NCBI GenBank assembly: GCA_021736445.1
Contig: JAIPGA010000006.1
Location: 1 to 54,726 of the forward strand
Source of the DNA: Synergistales bacterium
Lineage (GTDB): Bacteria > Synergistota > Synergistia > Synergistales > Aminiphilaceae
Length of the DNA: 54,726 nt
Direction: 5' to 3'
In this document: positions 17,893 through 25,581 of the stretch, piece after piece
How positions within the stretch are numbered: the stretch's first letter is position 1
How the letters are laid out: each line of letters opens with the position of its first letter
Notes under the pieces: model-generated
The model's database searches: none
What the model was told of the DNA's origin: nothing
The model's input: the letters and a program-made list of their open reading frames with translations, nothing else
Program-made: the position numbers and the translations under genes

Positions 17893-18895
17893 TCCGCAAC
17901 AACTCCCAGGCTTTGTCCGTATTCATCTGATTCTTCTTCGCCACCAGCACAATCCGGAGATTCTTGGTCTCTATCTCCTTCTGCCAGAGGAACCGGATGA
18001 CCTCTTCCGGGGCAAAGGGCTGATTGGCGTACCTGTCGATAACAAACGTCAGAAATTCGTCAAGCAGCCTGTCCAGGGTTTCTACGCTCAGCTCGTAGTT
18101 CCGCGGCTCTTCCAGTTTCGCCATCATGGCCGAGGCGTCGGCGTAGCCGAGCAGTCTGCTCCAGGACTCGGGGGTTTCGGCGTACATGGCAGAGAGGACC
18201 GGCTGCGAGATCACCCCGCCGTCGAGGAGAAAGCCGTAGATCGATCCCTGCTCGACACCGAAGCGCTTGAGCCGCATGAGGGAACGCAGGTTTTCGGCGT
18301 CCACCCGGGATTTGTACCAGGAGATCACCCCGGGGTACGCCAGCCTGGAGACAAAGGCGCCCATGATCTTGTACATGGCGGCATCGAGCTCGCACTCCAC
18401 CCAGAGCATCTCGTGATGCTGCTCCCAGGTTGATTTGCAGTCGCGCATCGCGTCATCGAACCCGTAGGGGAGCTGGTCGAAGTTGTCCGTCTCGACAGCC
18501 GAGATGATCGTGTCGGTTTCGATGCTCCCCAGGGAGGAGAGCAGATCCCATCGGCGCTCCTTCCCCTGTTTCTGGAGTATTGTGCTTTTGAACGCCACCT
18601 TCAGATTGTGTACATCGTAGGGCAGCTGGAAGAGGGTGACCAGCTGCGGGTCCGGCACAAAACGTTTGACCTGGGTGAAGATGTCTGCCAGCTCCTGCAC
18701 GAGAACCTGCTCGAAGTCCGTCCTCTCGCCCGCCTCGTTGAGCCAGGGGGCGTAGGCGGTCTCGCCGAGTATCTTGTAGCACGCAGCGAAATCCGGGGCC
18801 TCAAGCAGGCGGTTGTAGACCCTCTCATCGATCAGCCGGACTCCCATGGAGTGTATCCGTGCAATGGCATACCCGTAGGCTTCTACTCTGGACAT
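17882..18895 (-). CDS. ntpC: V-type ATPase subunit C (rotor cap, d-like)
   Basis: 337 residues from ATG 18895. An all-helical V-ATPase C/AC39-family protein that joins the membrane ring to the central shaft. Family features: the RVEAYGYAIARI opening, YDVHNLKVAFKS near residue 105, and the C-terminal EVIRFLWQKEIETKNLRIV. GTG 18907 would add four residues but coincides with the Shine-Dalgarno stretch GAGGGTGG; ATG 18895 is the better choice. It sits between subunits E and F. Confidence 0.92.
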   Translation of the reverse strand: MSRVEAYGYAIARIHSMGVRLIDERVYNRLLEAPDFAACYKILGETAYAPWLNEAGERTDFEQVLVQELADIFTQVKRFVPDPQLVTLFQLPYDVHNLKVAFKSTILQKQGKERRWDLLSSLGSIETDTIISAVETDNFDQLPYGFDDAMRDCKSTWEQHHEMLWVECELDAAMYKIMGAFVSRLAYPGVISWYKSRVDAENLRSLMRLKRFGVEQGSIYGFLLDGGVISQPVLSAMYAETPESWSRLLGYADASAMMAKLEEPRNYELSVETLDRLLDEFLTFVIDRYANQPFAPEEVIRFLWQKEIETKNLRIVLVAKKNQMNTDKAWELLRNVS

Positions 18896-18913
18896 CAGGC
18901 GCACCACCCTCGC

Positions 18914-19495
18914 TTACGCGGAAAAGAGCTTTTCATAGACCGTGGATTCCAGATCCTCTTGTGTTGTTGCGACAAGCATCTCAAAGGTGCAGTTCGTCTC
19001 GATACGGCCGCGACGGAGGATAAAACCACCCTGGAAAGAGCCCTGCTCTCCGGCAAGCTTCAGCGAAGAACCGTGCTTTTCGTTGAAGGCATCGAGCCAT
19101 TCCCGGGTAAGCACCTTCTCCGCCTTCCCGACGACGACCTCCTCGTCTCCGGAAACCATGGCCTCTTCCAGAAGCTGCTCCGCAAAGGAACCGTATTCCT
19201 CATTGGAGAGATTCTGCAGTCTGTCCAGAGCCTTGGCAAAGACATCGCGGATCAGCGTTTTCTGGAAGCCCAGCCTGGCCTTCTTGATGTCCAGATCGGC
19301 AACGATTTCATGACGCTGAAACACCTTGGGCTTTTCGTCGTTGATCTTCCTCTGGTTTTCCTTTTCCCGTTCCTCTATCTCCTGTTCGGCGAACTCCTTT
19401 GTCTTCGTCGCTTTTCGGTTCGCCTTTTCCTTTATCTCCCGGGCCTTCTCGTCGGCCTCCTGCTGTATCTTCGTTTTGATATCTGCGAGTGCCAC
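18914..19495 (-). CDS. ntpE: V-type ATPase subunit E (peripheral stalk)
   Basis: 193 residues. A long, very charged N-terminal helix (about 1-80, many Lys/Glu) is followed by a globular C-terminal domain that binds the A3B3 head, as in V/A-type subunit E. The C-terminal signature is GGFILRRGRIETNCTFEMLV. It pairs with the G/H subunit to form the stator. The GTG start at 19495 follows AAGGGGGAA. It follows subunit K by 25 bases. Confidence 0.9.
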   Translation of the reverse strand: MALADIKTKIQQEADEKAREIKEKANRKATKTKEFAEQEIEEREKENQRKINDEKPKVFQRHEIVADLDIKKARLGFQKTLIRDVFAKALDRLQNLSNEEYGSFAEQLLEEAMVSGDEEVVVGKAEKVLTREWLDAFNEKHGSSLKLAGEQGSFQGGFILRRGRIETNCTFEMLVATTQEDLESTVYEKLFSA

Positions 19496-19520
19496 AATGG
19501 TTCCCCCTTCCCGTGGGGAG

Positions 19521-20000
19521 TTACAGCTGGATGCTGTTCAGCAGGATAATGGTCACCAGGAGCGCAAAGACTGCGTAGGTCTCCACCATTGCCGGCAGAA
19601 CGATGGCTTTCCCCGTTTCTTCCGGACGCTTCACGACCATGTGGATACAGGCAGCGCAGGTCTTGCCCTGGGCCCAACCCGTGTAGAACCCGGCGATGGC
19701 GATGGGAAGACAGGCAAAGAGGATACCCAGTCCCTGCCAGAGGGAGACCTCGACATCACCGCCGCCGAAGAGGCCGACCTTGAGGATGGCAAAGAAGGCC
19801 GCCAGCAGCCCGTAGATGCCCTGTGTTCCGGGGAGCGCCTGCATCAGCAGCACGAGGCCGAACTTCTTCGGGTCTTCGGTCATCACACCTGCACCGGCTT
19901 CGCCGGCCACGCCGATTCCCAGACCGGAACCCGCTCCGGCGAACCCTGCAGCCAATGCTGCCCCAAGGGCGGCAAGCATGGTGCCCATGATATCTTCCAT
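19521..20000 (-). CDS. ntpK: V-type ATPase subunit K (proteolipid, probable Na+ type)
   Basis: 159 residues, four membrane helices as two fused c-type hairpins. Only the second hairpin has the ion-carrying acid, Glu140 in MVETYA. The other residues that form the sodium site in Enterococcus hirae NtpK are matched: Leu56, Thr59 and Gln60 in LPGTQG, and Gln111 in AQGK. This supports sodium rather than proton coupling, as inference from alignment by eye. The ATG at 20000 has GAGAGGAG nine bases upstream. It forms the rotor ring in the membrane and lies next to subunit I. Confidence 0.94.
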   Translation of the reverse strand: MEDIMGTMLAALGAALAAGFAGAGSGLGIGVAGEAGAGVMTEDPKKFGLVLLMQALPGTQGIYGLLAAFFAILKVGLFGGGDVEVSLWQGLGILFACLPIAIAGFYTGWAQGKTCAACIHMVVKRPEETGKAIVLPAMVETYAVFALLVTIILLNSIQL

Positions 20001-20023
20001 AAAAAACCACTCCTCTCAAGAAA

Positions 20024-22033
20024 TCACGTTTTATTATGCTTAATGTTGATGTACTTCGTATTGTATTCAAAGGGCTCCATGAACCGTCCGCCGGCACTGT
20101 AGAACTTGCTGAAAAACTCGACATACTGCAGACGGAGGGAGTGGATGAAGGCCCCGAGTACGTTGACGGCGATACTGAAGGTATGCCCTATCAGGAATAC
20201 AAAGAGACCGATGAGCCACCCCACATAGGGAACATCGCCTATCAGCGTCACCAGCATGTTGACGATCATCGCGATGGCGCCTGTCGCCATGCCCAGGGCG
20301 AGAAGACGGCTGTAGCTCAGGATGTCGGAAATATAGGAGGTCACATTGTACAGGCTGAGCAAACCCGTCATGGCCTTCCCCAGAAGTGTGGGCTTCTCCC
20401 GGCCCTGGGTCGCCACAAGCAGGCCGGCGCCGAAGGCGGCGCAGAGCTTCCCGAGAAGGGAAAACGAGGCGCCCACACCCTGCGACCCCAGCGCGATCAG
20501 GAGGATTCCGATAAGGATGAGCCCCCAGCCGCCCTGATCGCCGATCGCCGCGATCCGGTCTCCCTGCTTCCAGTTGTCGCGGAAGGCGAGACCGAGACCG
20601 TACAGCACCTGTACAAATCCTAACGCCAGGGCTATGAGCAGGTAGGTGATGGGATCTTCCATGGGGTTGATGAGCGAGATCCCCTCTACCACAGGCTGGA
20701 AGAAGGAGAGGAAGGGGAAGGCGGCAAAGAGGTTGCCGAGCCAGCTCCCGCAGAGGATGCCTACAGCAATGGTGGAGACGCCGCCGAAGAGGAAGAGATT
20801 GAAAAAGCGACGGGTTTCACCCTCCATCCTGTATTTGTAGATCAGAAGGAGGATCAATCCCGTGATGACCACCCCGTATCCGGCATCGCTCAGGCACATT
20901 CCGAAAAAGAGGATAAAAAAGGGCGCCATGGGAACGGTTGGATCCATGGCATGGTAGTGCGGTGCCCCGTAGAGCTTGGTCAGGACCTCGCAGGGTCGTG
21001 CGTAGGCAGGAAGCCGCAGCAGGGCGGGCGGGTCTTCGTCAGGCTCGGGGTCGGTGCTGCTCAGATCGGTGGGAAGATCCAGGGCGCTGACCGCTGCTTC
21101 AAGCTCCTCCAGCCGATCCGCGGGGCACCAGAGCGTGTACGCCACCGTCCGTTCCGTACGTCCCGCTTTGTTCAAGGCCTCGCCGCGGTCCCGCAACACA
21201 CCGAGGTAGTCCACTGCCTTCCGGCATTCGGGCACCCATTCATCAGCCAGTGCAGCGGCCCGTTCTTCCAGCTCGAGACGCTCCTGTTGCAACGCCTCCT
21301 CACGATCGTGGAGGCGTGCCTCCTCGTCTCCGACAAACCCGGACAGACTCTGCGGGAGGTCGACCTTGGAAAAGGGATACTGCCCGAGCAGCTCTTCGAT
21401 CTTCTGCGCTTTCTCCGTCTCGTACAGGATGGCGACCACCGGCGGCGCATCCTTCTCCTCGGGGGCAAAGCGGCGGCATTCCCCCATGGTATCCAGATTT
21501 TCCTCGATCACCGCCTCGAACTGCTCCGCCTGCGCCGCAGGGATCGTTCCCACCACGCCGCGGACACGCTCTGTTCCCGTTGTCAGCAGGGAGAGTTCGT
21601 AGGGAAATGATCGGATGGAAGACAACGTCTCAAGCAGAGAGGCGATCTGTCCCCTCTCCGTGTTGATCTGGCTCAGCCGCCGTTCCAGCGTACGGCTCTC
21701 CTTGGAGAGAGAGGCGAAGTCGGCGGCGTCCTTCAGATCCTTCAGCTCCTCCAGGGAATAGGAATCCTTTGCTCCGAGAAGCCGTTCCATGGCGTTTTCC
21801 GGGTCATCGTAGTGGGACTCGAGGAAACGCAGGGCAAAGCGGAGATCGGTCAGCTCATTCTCGAGATGCTGCAATGCGTCGCTGTCCATCCCCCCGGCCT
21901 GTTTCTTCTTCCCACCCTGCTCCTGCTCCGAAATCAGCTCACAGGAACGCATATCCTGCAGAATGCCGATGATATCATCCCTGGCGTCGCGATGCGCTAT
22001 GATTCTGACCTTTTTAACCTTTGCGATAGCCAT
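20024..22033 (-). CDS. ntpI: V-type ATPase subunit I (a-subunit)
   Basis: 669 residues. The N-terminal cytoplasmic half (about 1-340) is helical and joins the peripheral stalks. The C-terminal half has seven or eight membrane helices and forms the ion half-channels next to the K ring. It contains APFFILFFGMCLSDAGYGV (start of the membrane domain), 'VTSYISDILSYSRLLALGMA' with the essential Arg (SYSRLLALG), and GHTFSIAVNVLGAFIHSLRL near the end, all hallmark subunit I segments. The start overlaps the G/H gene by 20 bases. Confidence 0.94.
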   Translation of the reverse strand: MAIAKVKKVRIIAHRDARDDIIGILQDMRSCELISEQEQGGKKKQAGGMDSDALQHLENELTDLRFALRFLESHYDDPENAMERLLGAKDSYSLEELKDLKDAADFASLSKESRTLERRLSQINTERGQIASLLETLSSIRSFPYELSLLTTGTERVRGVVGTIPAAQAEQFEAVIEENLDTMGECRRFAPEEKDAPPVVAILYETEKAQKIEELLGQYPFSKVDLPQSLSGFVGDEEARLHDREEALQQERLELEERAAALADEWVPECRKAVDYLGVLRDRGEALNKAGRTERTVAYTLWCPADRLEELEAAVSALDLPTDLSSTDPEPDEDPPALLRLPAYARPCEVLTKLYGAPHYHAMDPTVPMAPFFILFFGMCLSDAGYGVVITGLILLLIYKYRMEGETRRFFNLFLFGGVSTIAVGILCGSWLGNLFAAFPFLSFFQPVVEGISLINPMEDPITYLLIALALGFVQVLYGLGLAFRDNWKQGDRIAAIGDQGGWGLILIGILLIALGSQGVGASFSLLGKLCAAFGAGLLVATQGREKPTLLGKAMTGLLSLYNVTSYISDILSYSRLLALGMATGAIAMIVNMLVTLIGDVPYVGWLIGLFVFLIGHTFSIAVNVLGAFIHSLRLQYVEFFSKFYSAGGRFMEPFEYNTKYINIKHNKT

Positions 22034-22352
22034 ACTGCTTCATCACCTCTTGCGCAACCCAGTCGGCCACTTTATCCACACGACTCTCCTGCTTCCGGAC
22101 GTCCTCTTCCGCCTTCTCGATGCCCTTCTTCCGGATCGATTCCGCGTGTTCGGCGGCCTCCTGCCTGAAGCGCTCAATGGATTTACGGTAGGTTCTCGTT
22201 GTCTGCTGGCGCGCCTCCTTCTTCCGTTCTTCCGCATCGGTTCTGGCCTTCTCGACAATCTGCTGCGCCTCTCGTCGTGCAGTCTTGACCGTCTCCTGGG
22301 CCTCCCGTTCCATTGCACGTATCTCCTCGGTCGTATTCTGCGCGTTCACCAT
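22014..22352 (-). CDS. ntpF: V-type ATPase subunit G/H (peripheral stalk)
   Basis: 112 residues, almost wholly charged coiled coil rich in Glu, Lys, Arg, Ala and Gln. This suits the stator partner of subunit E (NtpF in E. hirae naming). It is first in the operon, so gene order matches the E. hirae ntpFIKECGABD order. The start ATG 22352 follows AAAGGGGGG; an upstream in-frame ATG at 22400 would add 16 unlike residues. The assignment leans on position plus coiled-coil character. Confidence 0.8.
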   Translation of the reverse strand: MVNAQNTTEEIRAMEREAQETVKTARREAQQIVEKARTDAEERKKEARQQTTRTYRKSIERFRQEAAEHAESIRKKGIEKAEEDVRKQESRVDKVADWVAQEVMKQYGYRKG

Positions 22353-22402
22353 ACCACCCCCCTTTTCAGCACGTTGTCGGTGCTTCCTCAGGAAAGACAA
22401 TT

Positions 22403-22419
22403 TGTGGGATTACCCCACA
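22403..22419. promoter_or_regulatory. Inverted repeat in the V-ATPase operon leader
   Basis: TGTGGG (22403-22408) and CCCACA (22414-22419) form a perfect 6-bp repeat with a 5-base centre, about eight bases past the predicted transcription start. It could be an operator or a leader stem. No regulator is known. Confidence 0.35.
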
Positions 22420-22432
22420 GGACATTAAAACA

Positions 22433-22462
22433 ATTCTACGCGAAGCCACAAAGTTGTGTCAA
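22433..22462 (-). promoter_or_regulatory. Predicted promoter of the V-ATPase operon
   Basis: On the minus strand: consensus -35 TTGACA (22462-22457), an 18-bp spacer, then -10 TAGAAT (22438-22433). The expected start point is near 22426, giving a leader of about 75 nt before the subunit G/H ATG. Confidence 0.7.
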
Positions 22463-22532
22463 ATCAGGCAATTCGCGAAAAATTCGCAAAATATTCGAAA
22501 GAAAGACAAACTTGCATCAACCTTTCGGCAGA

Positions 22533-22560
22533 TACAAGAAAAGGGAGGCTAGGCCTCCCT
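22533..22560 (-). terminator. Intrinsic terminator after tRNA-Gly
   Basis: On the minus strand, AGGGAGGC and GCCTCCCT (22560-22553 and 22549-22542) form a perfect 8-bp stem with a 3-base loop, followed by TTTCTTGTA. It lies just past the 3' end of tRNA-Gly. Confidence 0.75.
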
Positions 22561-22568
22561 GAATACCC

Positions 22569-22644
22569 TGGAGCGGAAAACGGGACTCGAACCCGCGACC
22601 CTCAGCTTGGGAAGCTGATGCTCTACCAACTGAGCTATTTCCGC
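22569..22644 (-). tRNA. tRNA-Gly (anticodon CCC)
   Basis: 76 nt with encoded CCA. The acceptor stem GCGGAAA/TTTCCGC is perfect, discriminator T, anticodon stem TCAGC/GCTGA with loop TTCCCAA giving anticodon CCC, and T-loop GGTTCGAGTCC. It reads GGG codons. It has its own promoter and terminator. Confidence 0.95.
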
Positions 22645-22662
22645 CTTCGCAACACGCCCTGA

Positions 22663-22691
22663 ATTATAGAAGCCCAGGGGCATCAATGCAA
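22663..22691 (-). promoter_or_regulatory. Predicted tRNA-Gly promoter, overlapping the end of the upstream gene
   Basis: On the minus strand: -35 TTGCAT (22691-22686), 17-bp spacer, consensus -10 TATAAT (22668-22663). The -35 box lies within the last codons of the RumA-family gene. Confidence 0.65.
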
Positions 22692-24083
22692 GCGCCAATT
22701 ATTGCATTCACTCTCCCGGGGCCCCGTTTTCCGCAGGTCCCTCTGCAACGTCACCACGGACTCCACATGATAGGTCTGGGGGAACATATCGAAGAGACGC
22801 ATCCGGGGCATCCTGTACCCACCTCGCTCCACAAGGACACGGAGGTCCCGGGCAAGCGTAGCGGGATTGCAGGAAACATAGACCACCGTCTCCGGCCCGG
22901 CGCTCTGGATCCATTGGAGCAGTTCCGGCGTACAGCCGCTCCTGGGCGGATCGAGGACAACGCACTGGGGGCACCGTTCCATCCTCCTCACGGCCGCCGT
23001 GACGTCATCGCAGACAAAGGACACGTTCGACGCACCGAGGGCGGCGCCGTTACGCCGGGCATCCTTGACAGCCGCGTTCTGTCCCTCCACCGCCACCACC
23101 TCCCCTACATGAGGCGCCAGCATCAGGGCCAGCACGCCGACACCGGAAAAGAGCTCCACCACCCTTTCGCAGCCGCAGCGATCCACCTCGGCAAGGACAT
23201 AGTTGAAGAGCCGCTCCGCCTGCAGGGTGTTCACCTGGAAAAAGGACTCCATATGAAAGGCAAACCGGAGACCGCAGAGACACTCCGCAAGCGAGGGCTC
23301 CCCGTGCATGCTCCTGTAACGGCGCTCTCCGGGCAACCGGCCGAAGACGGACGCGGAGGCACCGTACTCCCGGAGCGCTCCATACAGCCTGTCCAGCTCC
23401 CTTTCGGAGAACGGTGACGCGTGGTCGATCCCGAGAGCCACATGCCCCGTGCGCACCCCCGTACGGAGGCGCAGTGCGACTCCTTCACTCCCTTTGTGCT
23501 CTCCAAGGGCACCCTGCATCCCTTCCAGAAGCTCAGGAAGATCCTGGAGCAGCCGTTCCAGGGGAGGGGCAAGGACGGGACACCGGGAAAGGGGAACCAC
23601 AGATCTGCTCTTCTCCTGATAGAACCCAACACTCGGCCGCCGGGATCCCGCCGGATACCAGCCCCGCAGGATCGCATGGTTCCGATAGCCGAAGCGATCC
23701 GGGCTTGGCTGACAGAGAGGGATCCCCTCCTCGGGAACGATCCCGCCGCCGATCCTTCTGAAGTGATCTTCCAGAATCGCCTGCTTCAGTCTCATCTGCA
23801 AGGTCGGCGCGGCATGCTGGAGATGACAGCCGCCACAGCTGCCGTAGTGGCTGCAGGGCGGAGCGATACGGAAGGGACTCGACCTGTGGATCTCCAGCAC
23901 CTCTCCATAGGCATAGCTCCTCCGTTCCCGGATGGTCCTGGCGATCACCCGTTCCCCGGGGAGCGCCCCGGGAAGAAAGACCACCTTCCGGCTCTCCGGT
24001 TCGCGGCCGATCCCCTCACCGCGGCTGTTGACAGCGGAAACCTCGAATGTTCTTGCCTGTTCATGCATACGCCTCAGCTCCAT
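22683..24083 (-). CDS. RumA/RlmD-family 23S rRNA (or tRNA) uracil-C5 methyltransferase
   Basis: 466 residues. The enzyme methylates C5 of a uridine with SAM. An N-terminal TRAM-like domain (about 8-65) is followed by a [4Fe-4S] site made by Cys77, Cys83, Cys86 and Cys168, then the SAM-binding part with ELFSGVGVLALMLA and VVLDPPRSGC, and the nucleophile Cys in VYVSCNPATLARD. The cluster cysteines place it in the RumA/RlmD class. Family members include 23S U1939, U747 and tRNA U54 enzymes, so the target is not certain. ATG 24068 is an alternative start. It lies between the kor operon terminator and tRNA-Gly. Confidence 0.88.
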   Translation of the reverse strand: MELRRMHEQARTFEVSAVNSRGEGIGREPESRKVVFLPGALPGERVIARTIRERRSYAYGEVLEIHRSSPFRIAPPCSHYGSCGGCHLQHAAPTLQMRLKQAILEDHFRRIGGGIVPEEGIPLCQPSPDRFGYRNHAILRGWYPAGSRRPSVGFYQEKSRSVVPLSRCPVLAPPLERLLQDLPELLEGMQGALGEHKGSEGVALRLRTGVRTGHVALGIDHASPFSERELDRLYGALREYGASASVFGRLPGERRYRSMHGEPSLAECLCGLRFAFHMESFFQVNTLQAERLFNYVLAEVDRCGCERVVELFSGVGVLALMLAPHVGEVVAVEGQNAAVKDARRNGAALGASNVSFVCDDVTAAVRRMERCPQCVVLDPPRSGCTPELLQWIQSAGPETVVYVSCNPATLARDLRVLVERGGYRMPRMRLFDMFPQTYHVESVVTLQRDLRKTGPRESECNNWRLH

Positions 24084-24131
24084 AGACTCCTCTGGTTCCT
24101 GCAGATCAGGGACAGAAGGGGAGAAACGACA

Positions 24132-24173
24132 AATAGGGGGAGGACACAGGGAAACCCTGCTCCTCCCCCTATT
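24132..24173 (-). terminator. Long hairpin after the korDABC operon
   Basis: Outer arms of 13 bp (24132-24144 and 24161-24173) are perfectly complementary, and CAGGG/CCCTG pairs inside them (24147-24151, 24155-24159). On the minus strand it is followed by TGTCGTTTC, a weak T tail. It probably terminates the kor transcript. Confidence 0.65.
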
Positions 24174-24213
24174 CTATCAGGTGATATCTTCAGGGGTTCC
24201 CTGCGGAAGGGAT

Positions 24214-24759
24214 CTACTTCACCAGGGCGTACCCCTCTTCAAAGGCCTTGGCGTTCAGCTCCTCCGTTCCCCTGGGAACCCTGTCGAGGATGGCGTTCTT
24301 GATGGACTCCGGCTTGAAAAGCCCCTTGCGCTCCAGGAACTTCGCCGCAGCACCGAGAGCGACCATATTCGTCACGATCATCTTCCCGATCTTGTCCCTG
24401 GCGGTGCGCACGATGGGAAGACGGTGGACCTCCCCATCGATTTCAGGGATATCGGTAACAAAGAAATCATCGAGAATGACAACCCCGCCGGGTTTGGTGT
24501 CACCGTGGTAATCACCGCAGGCCTCCTGGGTAAGGATGATCTGCAGATCAGGCGCCGTTGCCTTGGGATAATCGATCTCGCTCCGGGAGACCACAACCTC
24601 CGATTTGGAGGATCCGCCCCGGGCCTCCGGCCCGTAGGACTGGCTCTGCACCGCCAGCAGCCCCTCATGGAGCACCGCGGCTTCTCCAAGGATCACGGCG
24701 GAAAGGATAACGCCTTGACCGCCGGAACCGGCGACACGAATCTCAAAGCGATCACTCAT
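24214..24759 (-). CDS. korC: 2-oxoacid:ferredoxin oxidoreductase gamma subunit (2-oxoglutarate type)
   Basis: 181 residues of the OFOR gamma family. It opens with RVAGSGGQGVILSAVILGEA and has the YGPEARGGSSKSEVVVS motif, both typical of this subunit, which helps bind CoA and completes the complex. It is last in korDABC, four bases after the beta gene. The 2-oxoglutarate label comes from the alpha subunit's resemblance to KorA; it is not readable from this subunit alone. Confidence 0.88.
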   Translation of the reverse strand: MSDRFEIRVAGSGGQGVILSAVILGEAAVLHEGLLAVQSQSYGPEARGGSSKSEVVVSRSEIDYPKATAPDLQIILTQEACGDYHGDTKPGGVVILDDFFVTDIPEIDGEVHRLPIVRTARDKIGKMIVTNMVALGAAAKFLERKGLFKPESIKNAILDRVPRGTEELNAKAFEEGYALVK

Positions 24760-24763
24760 GATG

Positions 24764-25579
24764 CTACCCCCTCACCCGTTCGATGAGCTGCTCGTACTCC
24801 GCCACGAACTCCGGAGTGTCCTTTTCAACAAACTCACCGGTTACAATCTTGTCCTGCAGCTCTTCAGCAGCCATCTTCTCCGCCTTGGCTTTGGGAACGC
24901 TCTTATCCCTGAGTCGGTTGATGTTGTCCACAGGCTTGGGGATCTTGTTCCGCCGGCCGAACTGTGTATGACAGAAGGTCATGATCTCCACCACGGAAAA
25001 GCCCTTGTTTTCGATCCCCTTCTTGATGTACTTCTCGCAGATATTGGGCTGCGCCACAGTGGACCGTGCCACATAGGAGGCGCCGGCACCGGCGGCAAGC
25101 TCGCAGAGGTTGAAATTGGGCTCGATGGCGCCGTAGGGAGCCGTGGAAGCCTTGGCCCCGATAGGCGTTGTCGGCGAAGACTGCCCGCCGGTCATGCCGT
25201 AGATGTTGTTGTTCATGATCACGGCGGTGATATCGATGTTCCGCCGTGCGGCGTGGATGAAGTGGTTGCCGCCGATGGCGCTGCAGTCTCCGTCACCCAT
25301 CACGTCGACGATGGTCAGCTCGGGATTGGCCAGCTTGATGCCGGTGGCGAAGGCCAGCGAACGGCCGTGGGTGGTGTGCACCGTACAGGCATCGATGTAT
25401 CCCGGCATACGGCTGGAACAGCCGATCCCCGAGGCGATGACCGTCTCCTCGGGCTTCTTGCCCGTGTCAACCAGGGAACGGAGGATTGCGTGCATGATAA
25501 TGCCGTGGCCGCAACCCGGGCACCAGATATGCGGGAAGAACCGCGTCCGCAACCAGTCCATTACTTCTGGGCGGGGCAT
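24764..25579 (-). CDS. korB: 2-oxoacid:ferredoxin oxidoreductase beta subunit (thiamine-diphosphate binding)
   Basis: 271 residues. The catalytic half binds thiamine diphosphate and one [4Fe-4S] cluster. Cluster ligands: Cys20 and Cys23 (CPGCGHG), Cys54 (GIGCSS), and a later Cys in IMTFCHTQ. The ThDP motif runs from GDGDCSAIG to [11 protein letters not shown]. The complex oxidatively decarboxylates a 2-oxoacid to acyl-CoA and reduces ferredoxin in the cytoplasm. The start ATG at 25579 follows the alpha stop by two bases. Confidence 0.92.
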   Translation of the reverse strand: MPRPEVMDWLRTRFFPHIWCPGCGHGIIMHAILRSLVDTGKKPEETVIASGIGCSSRMPGYIDACTVHTTHGRSLAFATGIKLANPELTIVDVMGDGDCSAIGGNHFIHAARRNIDITAVIMNNNIYGMTGGQSSPTTPIGAKASTAPYGAIEPNFNLCELAAGAGASYVARSTVAQPNICEKYIKKGIENKGFSVVEIMTFCHTQFGRRNKIPKPVDNINRLRDKSVPKAKAEKMAAEELQDKIVTGEFVEKDTPEFVAEYEQLIERVRG

Positions 25580-25581
25580 GG

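Noticed and set aside
22470-22530. AT-rich TTCGC/AATTCGC repeats as a CRISPR or origin element
   Set aside because: The repeats are short and irregular, sit just upstream of the V-ATPase promoter, and lack spacers or DnaA-box arrays.
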